The notes beneath the pieces were generated by a model. It was not told where the DNA came from, ran no database searches, and worked only from the letters and a program-made list of their open reading frames with translations. Shown piece after piece: positions 36,218 through 45,748 of a stretch of DNA of 64,000 bases (position 1 is its first letter; every line of letters starts with the position of its first letter). Where the stretch lies: contig JADJCH010000025.1 of assembly GCA_016703325.1 (NCBI GenBank), forward strand, positions 16,714 through 80,713, given 5' to 3'. A program made the position numbers and the translations under genes. The DNA comes from Burkholderiales bacterium (GTDB lineage Bacteria > Pseudomonadota > Gammaproteobacteria > Burkholderiales > Burkholderiaceae_C).

Positions 36218-38848
36218 ATGAATCAGCCTACCTCCGCGACCGCCTCCGCCTCCGCCTCCGCGGGCGCCGCCACCGTCAGCGCCGCCCGCGCAACCGTCTC
36301 GCCGCCTCCGGTGTGGCGCATGGCCTGGCGGCAGCTTCAGCGCGACTTCCGGGCCGGAGAGCTGAGGTTGATCCTGCTGGCCGTCGCGCTGGCGGTTGCG
36401 GCGCTCAGTGCGGTCGGCTTCCTGGCCGACCGGCTGCAGTCCAGCCTGGCGCGGGATGCCCGCACCCTGCTCGGAGGGGATGCGGTGGTGGCCAGCGATC
36501 AGCCCCTGCCGGCCGACTTTGCCGACACCGCCCGGCGCATGGGGCTGGCCACCGCCTGGACGGCCACCTTTCCCAGCATGGCGCGCCACTCGCAGGATCT
36601 GTCCACCGGCCTGGTGGCGGTGAAAGCGGTGAGTGAGGGCTACCCGCTGCGGGGGCGGCTGGAGATCGAACCCGTGGCCGTGGCCGTGGCTGGAGGAGGG
36701 GGAGGCCAGACGCTGAAGTCGGTGGCACAGGGGCCGGCCGCCGGTGAGGCCTGGGTGGACGCTGCGGTGCTGGATCTGCTGCAGATCCGCCTGGGTGATG
36801 CGCTGTTGCTGGGCGATGCTTCTCTGCGGGTCAGTGCGGTGCTGCAGGTGGAACCAGACCGGGGCGCGGGCTTCCTGAACTTCGCCCCCCGCCTGATGAT
36901 GAATGCGGGGGACCTGGCGTCCACCCGGTTGATCCAGCCCGCCAGCCGCGTCACCTGGCGCCTGGCCGTGGCCGGGCGGGAAGGGCGGGGGGCGGAGACC
37001 GCCGTCAAGGGCTTTGTCAGTTGGGCCGAAGACGCTGTGCAGAAGCGCCAGCTGCGCGGGGCGCGGGTGGAGTCGCTGGAGTCTGCCCGGCCGGAGATGC
37101 GCCAGACGCTGGACCGTGCCGGTCAGTTCCTGCAGTTGGTGGCGGTGCTGTCCGCACTGCTCGCGGCTGTGGCGGTCGGCATTGCAGCGCGCGGCTTTGC
37201 GCAGCGCCACCTGGATGCCTGCGCCATGCTGCGGGTGCTCGGCCAGCCGCAGCGGCGCATCGCGGCCACCTACGCGCTGGAGCTGCTGATGGTCGGGCTG
37301 CTGGCCAGTGGCATCGGGCTGTTGATGGGGCTCGCCGTGCAGCAGGGTTTCGTGGCCCTGCTGAGCGGCCTGATCGAAACCCGTCTGCCTGCACCCGGTG
37401 CGATGCCGGCGCTGCTGGGGCTGGGGGTCGGCCTGGTGCTGCTGGCAGCCTTCGGCCTGCCGCCGGTGCTGCAACTGGCACGGGTGCCGGCGCTGCGGGT
37501 GATCCGCCGCGACCTGGGGGAGCCTCGCGCCGCGTCGCTGCTGGTGCTGCTGGCCGCGCTGTCGGGCTTTGCCGGGCTGTTGCTGATGGCCGCAGCCGAC
37601 CTCAAGCTCGGTGCGATCGCCGTGGCGGGCTTTGGTGCAGCCTGGGCCCTGTTTGCGGCAGGCGGCTGGCTGGCGGTGCAGGCGCTGCGGCGTTTCGTGC
37701 CGGAGACGGGCGCGCCGCGCTGGCTGACCCTGGCGCGGCGGCAGCTGGCGGCGCGTCCGGGCCTGATCGTGCTGCAGGTGAGCGCGCTGGCGGTGGGGCT
37801 GATGGCGCTGCTGCTGCTGGTGATGTTGCGCACCGACCTGATCCGCAGCTGGCGGGCCGCCACCCCCCCGGATGCGCCGGACCGCTTTGTCATCAATGTT
37901 TTGCCGGAGCAGGCCCAGGAGTTTCGGGCTGCGCTGGCCAGCGCCGGTGTGGCCCGCTACGACTGGTTCCCGATGATCCGCGGCCGGCTGGTGGCCGTGA
38001 ACGGCCGTGCGGTGCGGCTGGAGGACTTTGCCAGCGACCGGGCGCGCCGCCTGGTGGATCGGGAGTTCAACCTCAGCCATGCGGCCGAGTTGCCCTCGCA
38101 CAACCAGGTGACCTCAGGGCGCTGGACGGCCGACGAAGCCGACGGGCTCAGCGTCGAAGAGGGGCTGGCCGAGACGCTCGGGCTGAAGCTGGGCGATCGG
38201 CTGCGTTTCGACATCGCCGGCAGTCCGGCCGAGGGGCGCATCACCAGCCTGCGCAAGGTGGACTGGACCTCGATGCGGGTGAACTTCTTCGTCCTGTTCC
38301 CTCGAGTGCAGATGCCCGAGCATCCAGCCACCTTCGTGGCGGCCTTCCGGGCACCGTCGCGGGCGCTGGATGCATCGCTGGCGCGCGGCTTTCCGAACAT
38401 CACCAGCGTGGACGTGTCGCAGCAGATCGCTCAGGTGCAGCGGGTGCTGGACCAGGTGGTGGCAGCGGTGGAGTTTTTGTTTGCCTTCACCCTGGCGGCT
38501 GGGCTGCTGGTGTTGTTTGCCTCGGTGAGTGCCAGCCGGGACGCCCGGGCCCGGGAGCTGGCGCTGCTGCGTGCCTTTGGGGCCGGCCGTCAACTGCTGC
38601 GCCAGGTGCAGCGCGCCGAGCTGCTGACGGTGGGCGCGCTGGCGGGGGCATTGGCGTCGGCTGCAGCGATGGTGATCGGCTGGGCGCTGGCGCGGCAGGT
38701 GTTCCAGTTCGACTGGAGTGCACCGCTGTGGATTCCGCTGGCCGGCACCGTCGTCGGGGCGCTGCTGGCCTTGGGCGCGGGCTGGCGCAGCCTGCACGAA
38801 CTGCTGGAGCAGCCGGTCAGCGTGACGCTGCGGCGCGCCAGCGAGTGA
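36218..38848 (+). CDS. FtsX/YbbP-type ABC transporter permease
   Basis: 876 residues. After a Ser/Ala-rich N terminus there are one TM helix (about 48-68), a large periplasmic MacB-PCD-type domain, then helices near 310, 360 and 405, a mid-protein pair (about 450-490), another periplasmic region and a final set near 755, 810 and 850. This is the double-FtsX arrangement of the YbbP family, whose partner ATPase is YbbA. No ATP-binding subunit gene adjoins it here. Family role is thought to be envelope lipid or lipoprotein handling. Start at ATG 36218; a GTG four codons upstream is less likely. Confidence 0.85.
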   Translation: MNQPTSATASASASAGAATVSAARATVSPPPVWRMAWRQLQRDFRAGELRLILLAVALAVAALSAVGFLADRLQSSLARDARTLLGGDAVVASDQPLPADFADTARRMGLATAWTATFPSMARHSQDLSTGLVAVKAVSEGYPLRGRLEIEPVAVAVAGGGGGQTLKSVAQGPAAGEAWVDAAVLDLLQIRLGDALLLGDASLRVSAVLQVEPDRGAGFLNFAPRLMMNAGDLASTRLIQPASRVTWRLAVAGREGRGAETAVKGFVSWAEDAVQKRQLRGARVESLESARPEMRQTLDRAGQFLQLVAVLSALLAAVAVGIAARGFAQRHLDACAMLRVLGQPQRRIAATYALELLMVGLLASGIGLLMGLAVQQGFVALLSGLIETRLPAPGAMPALLGLGVGLVLLAAFGLPPVLQLARVPALRVIRRDLGEPRAASLLVLLAALSGFAGLLLMAAADLKLGAIAVAGFGAAWALFAAGGWLAVQALRRFVPETGAPRWLTLARRQLAARPGLIVLQVSALAVGLMALLLLVMLRTDLIRSWRAATPPDAPDRFVINVLPEQAQEFRAALASAGVARYDWFPMIRGRLVAVNGRAVRLEDFASDRARRLVDREFNLSHAAELPSHNQVTSGRWTADEADGLSVEEGLAETLGLKLGDRLRFDIAGSPAEGRITSLRKVDWTSMRVNFFVLFPRVQMPEHPATFVAAFRAPSRALDASLARGFPNITSVDVSQQIAQVQRVLDQVVAAVEFLFAFTLAAGLLVLFASVSASRDARARELALLRAFGAGRQLLRQVQRAELLTVGALAGALASAAAMVIGWALARQVFQFDWSAPLWIPLAGTVVGALLALGAGWRSLHELLEQPVSVTLRRASE

Positions 38849-38884
38849 AGGCACAAGCCATCGCGGATTCCCGGTCGGGACTGC

Positions 38885-39442
38885 TCAGAACGTGTTCTCG
38901 AGCAGGCTCATCTCGTCGCCGGTGAGGATGGATTCGATGTCCACCAGGATCAGCATGCGCTCGGCGACGTTGGCGATGCCGCGAATGTAGCGGGTGTCCA
39001 CCGCGGCGTGCATCAGCGGCGCAGCCTTGACCTGTTCGGTGCTGAGCTGCAGCACGTCGGAGACGGCGTCCACCACGGCGCCCACCACGCGGCCCGCCAT
39101 GTTGAGCACGATCACCACCGTGGTGCCGCCAAACTCTGCGCTGTCGCAGCCGAGTTTCACCCGCAGGTCCAGGATCGGCACGATCACGCCGCGCAGGTTG
39201 ACCACCCCCTTGAGGAAGGCCGGCGAGTTGGCGATGCGGGTGGGGGCCTCGTAGGAGCGGATCTCCTGCACCTTGAGGATGTCGATGCCGTACTCCTCGC
39301 TGCCCAGTCGGAAGCTCAGGAACTCACCGGCGGAGGTGCTGGCGGGGCCGGCCTGGGCGCCAGCGCGGCTGCTGGCGGATGCCGCAGGCCGATGGCCGGA
39401 CAGCAGCGAGGACGGGGCGGGACGGGTCTGGACGGCGCTCAT
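38885..39442 (-). CDS. cheW: Chemotaxis coupling protein CheW
   Basis: 185 residues. CheW SH3-like domain from about residue 40 with FRLGSEEYGIDILKVQEIRSYE, NSPAFLKGVVNLRGVIVPILDLR and the C-terminal GIANVAERMLILVDIESIL. A 38-residue Ala/Ser-rich N-terminal extension precedes it. Links MCPs to CheA. Start 39442 follows GGAGTCCCC. Last gene of the chemotaxis cluster, 65 bases after the MCP. Confidence 0.94.
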   Translation of the reverse strand: MSAVQTRPAPSSLLSGHRPAASASSRAGAQAGPASTSAGEFLSFRLGSEEYGIDILKVQEIRSYEAPTRIANSPAFLKGVVNLRGVIVPILDLRVKLGCDSAEFGGTTVVIVLNMAGRVVGAVVDAVSDVLQLSTEQVKAAPLMHAAVDTRYIRGIANVAERMLILVDIESILTGDEMSLLENTF

Positions 39443-39507
39443 GGGGACTCCGGAAATCGGGCTGTGCAGCGAAGAGTGATCAGGCGGGACGGGCTGCCTG
39501 TGGAACA

Positions 39508-41103
39508 TCAATGGGCGGTTGCGATGGTGGGGTGCACCTCGCCGGGGACCTGGAAGGTCGCCACCAGGGAACTCAGCCGGGCGGCCTGTTCACGCAGACT
39601 TTCGGCTGCTGCGGCGCTTTGCTCCACCAGGGCGGCGTTCTGCTGGGTCATCTGGTCGAGCTGGGTCACGGTGCTGTTGACCTGGACCAGCCCCTGGCTC
39701 TGATCACCGGCGGCTGCGGAGATCTCACCGATGATGTCGGTGACCCGCGTCACGCCGCTCACGAGTTCGCGCATCGACTCGCCGGCCTCGTGCACCCGAC
39801 GGGCTCCGCCTTCCACCTTCTCGACGCTGGCGCCGATCAGCTGCTTGATCTCCCGGGCCGCATCGGCGCTGCGTTTGGCCAGGCTGCGCACTTCCCCAGC
39901 CACCACCGCGAAACCGCGCCCCTGTTCGCCGGCCCGGGCGGCTTCCACCGCAGCGTTCAGGGCCAGAATGTTGGTCTGGAAGGCGATGCCGTCTATCACG
40001 CCGATGATTTCGCCGATCTTGCGGCTGGAGGCGCTGATCTCGTCCATGTTGTGCACCACCTCGGCCACCACCGTGCCGCCGCGTTGGGCGGCGTCAGAGG
40101 CCGCCTGTGCAAGGTTGCTCGCGGTGCGGGCAGACTCGGCGGTCTGCTGAACGGTGCCGGTGAGTTGCTCCATCGAGCTGGCCGTCTGCTGCAGCGAACT
40201 GGCCGTCTGTTCGGTGCGCCCCGACAGATCCTGGTTGCCGCTGGCAATTTCCTGGCTGGCCAGGGCAATCGACGCGGTGGAGACGCGGATGTCGCCCACC
40301 ATGCGCTGCAGCGAGGCCTGCATGGCCGTCAGGGCTTCCAGCAGCCGGGTGGATTCGTCATTGCCGCTGGCCTGGACCCGATGGGTCAGGTCTCCGCGGG
40401 CGATCGCGGCGGCCATGGCCTGGGCCTGGGCGATGGGCTGCAGGATGCTGGCCGAGTTCGCCAGCGTCAGCGGCGCGACGAGCAGCACGATCAGGCCCAG
40501 CACGCCCAGGTAGATCCACAGGGCCTGCTGCATCGTGGCCTCAAAGGCATCACGGGTGACCTTCGCTTCGTTGCGCACGATCCCGTCGATGCGGGTCACG
40601 GAGGCCTCGATGCCGGCAAAGATTTCCTTGGACCGGTTCAACATCTTCGACACCGCCGCAGCGTTGTCATAGCCGCCCGATTCGATGTTGCGGAACACGG
40701 CAGATGTGGCGCCGGCATAGCGGTCCAGCTGCGTCAGCGCTTCGCGGGCCAGTGGGTTGTCCTCGTCCTCCTCGCCTTCCAGCAATTGCTGGAGGTCGCT
40801 GCGGGTTCCTGCAACGGCTTCCTTCCAGGCGGCCAGGTGCTTCGATACCGCGGGCAGGTTCTCGTAGCCGATCACCATGGCCTGCTCGTGACGCAGGATG
40901 CCGCTGAGCCTGTGCCGGATGTCGGCGACGTTGGATGCTTCCTTCGTCGAGTGCTCCATGAACTGCCGGTTCAGCTCGGCGAGCTTCATGCCGCCGAACA
41001 GGCCAGTGCCGCCCAGCAGGGAGAACAGACCGAGCACCACCGCGATGGCGCCCAGCATGCGGGTGCGGATCGTGAAGCCGCGCAACAACAAAACTGCATT
41101 CAT
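39508..41103 (-). CDS. Transmembrane methyl-accepting chemotaxis protein
   Basis: 531 residues: TM1 about 17-37, a periplasmic four-helix-bundle type sensor (38-190), TM2 about 194-214, HAMP, then the signalling domain with the canonical tip FQTNILALNAAVEAARAGEQGRGFAVVAGEVRSLA. No C-terminal CheR-tethering pentapeptide (ends HPTIATAH). Encoded between cheA and cheW and probably a major client of this CheA. Ligand unknown. Confidence 0.92.
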   Translation of the reverse strand: MNAVLLLRGFTIRTRMLGAIAVVLGLFSLLGGTGLFGGMKLAELNRQFMEHSTKEASNVADIRHRLSGILRHEQAMVIGYENLPAVSKHLAAWKEAVAGTRSDLQQLLEGEEDEDNPLAREALTQLDRYAGATSAVFRNIESGGYDNAAAVSKMLNRSKEIFAGIEASVTRIDGIVRNEAKVTRDAFEATMQQALWIYLGVLGLIVLLVAPLTLANSASILQPIAQAQAMAAAIARGDLTHRVQASGNDESTRLLEALTAMQASLQRMVGDIRVSTASIALASQEIASGNQDLSGRTEQTASSLQQTASSMEQLTGTVQQTAESARTASNLAQAASDAAQRGGTVVAEVVHNMDEISASSRKIGEIIGVIDGIAFQTNILALNAAVEAARAGEQGRGFAVVAGEVRSLAKRSADAAREIKQLIGASVEKVEGGARRVHEAGESMRELVSGVTRVTDIIGEISAAAGDQSQGLVQVNSTVTQLDQMTQQNAALVEQSAAAAESLREQAARLSSLVATFQVPGEVHPTIATAH

Positions 41104-41157
41104 GCGCTTTCTCCCGCCGCGCCGCTTCTGCCGGCGCCGACGACGTGGGACAGTGGT

Positions 41158-43371
41158 TCAGTGGCGCGAACGGCGCACCAGGGAGCCCACATCCAGGATC
41201 AGGGCCACCCGGCCATCGCCCATGATGGTGGCGCCGGAGACATCGGTGACCTTGCGGTAGTTGGCTTCCAGGTTCTTCACCACCACCTGCTGCTGGCCGA
41301 GCAGCTCGTCGACCAGCAGGGCCACGCGGCCGCCTTCGGCCTCCACCACCACCATGATCGAGGACACCCGCTCGAAATCGAAGCGCGGCACGTCGAACAC
41401 CCGCTCCAGCTCGATCACCGGCATGTACTCCTCGCGCACCTGCACCACCCGGCCGGTGCCGCCGATGGTCTTGATGGTCTGGTCCTCGACCTGGAAGCTC
41501 TCCACCACCGAGGCCAGCGGCAGGATGTAGACCTCTTCGCCCACCCCCACGCTCATGCCGTCCATGATGGCCAGCGTCAGCGGCAGTCGCACCTTGACGC
41601 TCATGCCGTAGCCTTCGGCGGAGTCGATCTCCACCGTGCCGTTCAGTGCGGTGATGTTCTTCTTCACCACATCCATGCCCACACCGCGGCCGGACACGTC
41701 CGTCACCTGTTCGGCGGTGGAGAAGCCGGGCGCAAAAATCAGCCCCCAGACCTCCTGGTCGCTCATGCTGTCGGGCGCGTCCAGGCCGCGCTCACGGGCC
41801 TTCTTCAGCAGCTTGTCGCGTGACAGGCCCTTGCCGTCGTCGCGCACCTCGATGACGATGGAGCCGCCCTGGTGCGAGGCCGACAAGGTGATCGTGCCCA
41901 GCTCCGGCTTGCCTTTGGCCAGACGCTCGGCCGGCATCTCCACGCCGTGGTCGCAGGAGTTGCGCACCAGGTGGGTCAACGGGTCGGTGATCTTCTCGAT
42001 CAGGCCCTTGTCCAGTTCGGTGGCTTCGCCCTGGGTGACCAGCTCGACCTTCTTGCCGAGTTTGCTGGCCAGGTCGCGCAACATGCGCGGGAAGCGGCTG
42101 AACACGGTGGACATCGGGATCATGCGGATCGACATCACCGCTTCCTGCAGGTCGCGGGTGTTGCGGTCGAGGTCGTTCAGACCCGCCACCAGCTGCTGGT
42201 AGACCACCGGGTCCAGGTCGCGGCTGTTTTGCGCCAGCATCGCCTGGGTGATCACCAGCTCGCCCACCAGGTTGATCAGCTGGTCCACCTTCTCCACCGA
42301 GACGCGGATGGTGGTGGAGTCCAGGCCGCCGCCGTGGGCCTTCTCGCTGCGGGCGGCTGGCCGCGCGGGGGTGGCGGGGGCCGCCTCCAAACGACGGGCG
42401 TCGTCCTCCTTGGGCTGCACTGCCGGCGGCACAGGCGCCGCGGCTTGCTGGGCCGGGTTCGCCGCAGGAGCACCAGGTGCGTTGTCGAAGAATCCGTAGC
42501 CGGGATCGGCCTGGGGTGCAACAGCCGCCACGGGGGGCAAGGGGGCCGGCGACGTGTCTGCCGGAGCGCCGGGATTGCCCGGGTAGAAGCCGTAGCCGGG
42601 GCCGAACGGCAGGATCTGCACCTGTTCCCGGGCCACATGGAAGCCGAACAGGTCGATCAGGTCGGCATCGCTGCTGCGGGTCTCGACCTTGAAGCGGCGC
42701 ATGCCGTCGATCGCCTGGCCCATGTCCAGCGGTTCGATCGTGCCCAGGTCGGTGATTTCCTTGAACAGATCCAGCAGGTTGTCGGCCTGTTCCGGTTGGG
42801 TGAGCGGACCGATGCGCAGGTCCAGCACACGCTTGCCGTCGGCGGTGGTCGGTGCCATCGGTTCAGCCTCCACCGGCGCCGGTGCACTCGGTTGAACCGC
42901 GGTGACCACAACCGGGGCCGGCGCGGCAGCAGCGGCTGCCACTTCGCCGGAGGCGAGGGCACGAACACGGGCCAGCAGCTCACGGGTATCGACCGGGTCT
43001 GCGCCGGAGCCCTGGTGGCGTCCGAGCTGTTCGCGCAAGGCATCCCCGGCTGCCAGCAGCACGTCCACCATGCTGGCGTGGGGAGCCAGTTCGTGGCGGC
43101 GCAGCTTGTCCAGCAGCGTTTCCATCTCGTGGGTCAGCTCGGCCACATCGGCAAAGCCGAAGGTGGCGGCACCGCCCTTGATCGAGTGGGCACAGCGGAA
43201 GATCGCGTTGAGTGCCTCGTCGTCTGCGGCGCTCACGTCGAGCTCCAGCAGTTGCTGTTCCATGTTCTGCAGGTTCTCGCCGGCTTCTTCGAAGAAGACC
43301 TGGTAGAACTGGCTGAGATCAATGCCGGCGCCGGCGGAGGAACCCGCGCCTTCGGAAGTCATTTCGGCCAT
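41158..43371 (-). CDS. cheA: Chemotaxis histidine kinase CheA
   Basis: 737 residues. P1 Hpt domain with the phosphorylated His62 in CAHSIKGGAATFG, a Pro/Ala-rich linker with a P2-like CheY-binding region (about 175-240), dimerisation domain, P4 ATPase with LVRNSCDHGVE (N box), DDGKGL and FSTAEQVTDVSGRGVGMDVVKKN, and a P5 CheW-like C terminus. All residues needed for kinase activity are visible. ATG at 43371; a TTG start six codons upstream exists. Lies between cheY and the MCP. Confidence 0.95.
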   Translation of the reverse strand: MAEMTSEGAGSSAGAGIDLSQFYQVFFEEAGENLQNMEQQLLELDVSAADDEALNAIFRCAHSIKGGAATFGFADVAELTHEMETLLDKLRRHELAPHASMVDVLLAAGDALREQLGRHQGSGADPVDTRELLARVRALASGEVAAAAAAPAPVVVTAVQPSAPAPVEAEPMAPTTADGKRVLDLRIGPLTQPEQADNLLDLFKEITDLGTIEPLDMGQAIDGMRRFKVETRSSDADLIDLFGFHVAREQVQILPFGPGYGFYPGNPGAPADTSPAPLPPVAAVAPQADPGYGFFDNAPGAPAANPAQQAAAPVPPAVQPKEDDARRLEAAPATPARPAARSEKAHGGGLDSTTIRVSVEKVDQLINLVGELVITQAMLAQNSRDLDPVVYQQLVAGLNDLDRNTRDLQEAVMSIRMIPMSTVFSRFPRMLRDLASKLGKKVELVTQGEATELDKGLIEKITDPLTHLVRNSCDHGVEMPAERLAKGKPELGTITLSASHQGGSIVIEVRDDGKGLSRDKLLKKARERGLDAPDSMSDQEVWGLIFAPGFSTAEQVTDVSGRGVGMDVVKKNITALNGTVEIDSAEGYGMSVKVRLPLTLAIMDGMSVGVGEEVYILPLASVVESFQVEDQTIKTIGGTGRVVQVREEYMPVIELERVFDVPRFDFERVSSIMVVVEAEGGRVALLVDELLGQQQVVVKNLEANYRKVTDVSGATIMGDGRVALILDVGSLVRRSRH

Positions 43372-43464
43372 GGCTGGACTCTTTGTCAACCTGAATCGGG
43401 AATCGGATCGGGCGCCGGCCCGCCTGAGGTGGCGAGGCGGGGCCTACCGGCTCGGAGCAGACCC

Positions 43465-43827
43465 TCAGCGGATCACCTTCTTGATCACTTCGAGCAGCTT
43501 GGCCGGGTCGAAGGGTTTCACCAGCCAGCCGGTGGCACCGGCGGAGCGGCCGGCCTGCTTCATCTGGTCGCTGGACTCGGTGGTCAGGATCAGGATCGGC
43601 GTGGCCTTGAACTGAGAGGTTTCGCGCAGCTTCTTGGTCAGGCTGATGCCGTCCATGCGGGGCATGTTCTGGTCGGTCAGCACCAGGTCGAAGCTGCGAC
43701 CGCCCGCCTTCTCCCACGCGTCCTGGCCGTCCACGGCCTCGACCACGTTGTAGCCAGCGCTCTTGAGCGTGAAGGACACCATCTGACGCATGGAGGCCGA
43801 GTCGTCGACGGCGAGGATTGAATGCAT
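43465..43827 (-). CDS. cheY: Chemotaxis response regulator CheY
   Basis: 120-residue single-domain receiver. Acidic pair Asp8/Asp9, phosphoacceptor Asp52 in VLTDQNMPRMDG, Thr in LILTTESS and Lys in WLVKPFDP. No output domain, so it acts by binding the flagellar switch or another target. The TDQNMPRMDG form resembles CheY paralogues of betaproteobacteria. Sits between cheA and the CheZ-like gene. Confidence 0.93.
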   Translation of the reverse strand: MHSILAVDDSASMRQMVSFTLKSAGYNVVEAVDGQDAWEKAGGRSFDLVLTDQNMPRMDGISLTKKLRETSQFKATPILILTTESSDQMKQAGRSAGATGWLVKPFDPAKLLEVIKKVIR

Positions 43828-43897
43828 TGCGCTCTCCGGAAGAATTCAGGTTGGCCGGGTGGGGTTTCGGCGGTTTCGGACAGATCTTGAGGCGGAA

Positions 43898-44359
43898 CTA
43901 GAAAAGCTCGATCGAGCCGGCGTCCATCTCGTCCTGGGTGACGGGATTCGGTCGGAGAGGGACGTCGGTGACCACCACCTCTCCCTCGGGGTCCTGCCCC
44001 ATGGCCTCTCGGGCGATCTGGTCGGCACAGGCGCGCAGGCGGCGGTGCGTGTGATCGATCAATTGGCTGGCCATGTCCTGGAACTGCATCGCCGTGATGG
44101 CGCCGCGCAGGTCGCCCATCGCGTCGTGCAGCGCATGGGTGTCCACCTGCGGCAGCAACGCTCCCTGGTGCAGCAGGTGGTTCAGGTGCTGGTTGGCACC
44201 GTAGAAGTGCCCCATCAGCGACTCCCCTGCATCCAGCAGGAGGCGCTGCAGGCGCTCCAGGTCGTTGGAGGCCGTCAGGAGATGGTCCTGCAGCTCCGCA
44301 GCCACCATCAGGGGCAATCGCCCCTGGGCATCCATCTGCGTGTCGTCGTCGATCTGCAT
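43898..44359 (-). CDS. Short CheZ-like CheY-P phosphatase candidate
   Basis: 153 residues, mostly helical. The motif AITAMQFQDMASQLIDHTHRRL (residues about 88-109) matches the CheZ catalytic helix QDFQDLTGQ, with Asp95 and Gln99 at the same four-residue spacing as E. coli Asp143 and Gln147. The C terminus, TQDEMDAGSIELF, resembles the CheZ tail (acidic stretch then an aromatic end) that docks on CheY. E. coli CheZ has 214 residues; this lacks much of the N-terminal hairpin. First gene of the cluster upstream of cheY. The ATG at 44359 is the first good start; no enzymatic proof. Confidence 0.68.
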   Translation of the reverse strand: MQIDDDTQMDAQGRLPLMVAAELQDHLLTASNDLERLQRLLLDAGESLMGHFYGANQHLNHLLHQGALLPQVDTHALHDAMGDLRGAITAMQFQDMASQLIDHTHRRLRACADQIAREAMGQDPEGEVVVTDVPLRPNPVTQDEMDAGSIELF

Positions 44360-44590
44360 GCTGGCTCCGGTCGTGACCACCCCTGCCGGGGTTGCCCTGT
44401 GTTTCTGGTGGCCCGTTGACTTGCGTTCGCCATGGGACACCCGTTGCTAGAATTTTCACAATGCGCGGACCTTGCAGTGGGCGGAAGATCCGGCGAATCG
44501 CAGTCCAATTTCGGGCACAGCGGCGGCGTCCGTGACTGTGTGCGCCGCCTGCCAGCCCCATCAGCCGACGGCCGATCGCCTCCCACTGCC

Positions 44591-45748
44591 ATGCCCAGAA
44601 CCCAGACCCTGCGCCGCCTGCGCATCCTTCACCTGGAGGATTCGGAGCTCGATCACCAACTGGTGCTGGCCCACCTGCGGCGCGGCGGCGTCGAGCCGAC
44701 CATGCGGCGGGTGGATCAGGAGGGCGACTTCCTGGCGCAGCTCGGCAAGGGCTGGGATGCCGTGATATCGGACTTCAACCTGCCTGGCTTCAATGGCCTG
44801 GTGGCGCTGGAGCTGCTGCGTGAGCGTGACAGGCTGCTGCCTTTCATCCTCGTGTCCGGTGAAATCGGCGAGGACACCGCCGTGGAGGCCATGCGCAATG
44901 GTGCTTCCGACTACCTGCTCAAGAGCAATCTGACCCGGCTGGTGCCCGCCCTGCTGCATGCGGTGGACGCATGCGAAAGCCAGCGTGCCCGCCAACGTGC
45001 CGATCAGGAACTCGCCGTCTCGCGCAAACGCCTGTCCGAACTGGCCCAGCACCTGCAGACCACGATCGAGATGGAGCGGGCGGCGATCGCCCGCGAGATC
45101 CACGACGACGTCGGCGGCTCCTTGACGGCCATCAAGTTCGATCTGGCCTGGATTGCCCGCAACTCCCAGGTCCTGCCGGTGCGCGAGCGGGCTGTGCAGG
45201 CGCTGGAGAGCGTCAAACATGCGATCGAAGCCAGCCAGCGCATCATGCACAACCTGCGCCCGGCGATCCTGGAGCAGGGGCTGGTGGCGGCGCTGCAGTG
45301 GATGACCTCCCGCTTCGAGCGTCGCACCGGCATCTCCACGCGCTTTCGCACCAGCCAGGACCCTCTCCGCCTGCCTGCCGGTGTGCCGCTGGTGGCGTAC
45401 CGTACGGCGCAGGAAGCGCTCACCAACATCTCCAAACACGCCAACGCCACCCGGGTGGAGGTGGACCTGACCGTGGCTGCCGGGGTGCTGTCGCTGGAGA
45501 TCTCCGACAACGGCCGCGGCCTGGCCAGTGGCGACCTGGGCAAGGACCGGTCCTTCGGCATTCGTGGATTGCATGAACGAGCTGACACCGTGGGCGGCTG
45601 GATCGACCTGTCCAGCACGCCGGTGGGCACCACACTGATACTCTCCGTCCCGCTCGCCGGACCGGCCACACGGGCCGGCAGCCTGGACGAGCAGGCCGGC
45701 GGCCCGCTGACCAGCCCGCACGATCCGTCCACCTGGGGAGAACTATGA
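44591..45748 (+). CDS. Receiver-linked histidine kinase (HisKA_3, NarX-type)
   Basis: 385 residues, soluble. An N-terminal receiver domain (1-125; phosphoacceptor Asp61 in VISDFNLPGFNG) is joined by a coiled coil (about 130-160) to a NarX-type kinase: His171 in REIHDDVGGSLTA, N box EALTNISKHANA and G1 box DNGRGL. No membrane or sensor domain, so its input is probably another kinase phosphorylating the receiver. Start at ATG 44591. Its stop overlaps the ATG of the NarL regulator (ATGA). Divergent from the chemotaxis cluster. Confidence 0.88.
   Translation: MPRTQTLRRLRILHLEDSELDHQLVLAHLRRGGVEPTMRRVDQEGDFLAQLGKGWDAVISDFNLPGFNGLVALELLRERDRLLPFILVSGEIGEDTAVEAMRNGASDYLLKSNLTRLVPALLHAVDACESQRARQRADQELAVSRKRLSELAQHLQTTIEMERAAIAREIHDDVGGSLTAIKFDLAWIARNSQVLPVRERAVQALESVKHAIEASQRIMHNLRPAILEQGLVAALQWMTSRFERRTGISTRFRTSQDPLRLPAGVPLVAYRTAQEALTNISKHANATRVEVDLTVAAGVLSLEISDNGRGLASGDLGKDRSFGIRGLHERADTVGGWIDLSSTPVGTTLILSVPLAGPATRAGSLDEQAGGPLTSPHDPSTWGEL

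Noticed and set aside
41872..43821. A 649-codon plus-strand frame across cheA
   Set aside because: Antisense shadow of cheA and cheY; no domain or ribosome site.
44360..44590. Sigma-70 promoters in the che/kinase divergent spacer
   Set aside because: TAGAAT is a fair -10 hexamer, but no -35 hexamer at 16-18 bases was convincing.
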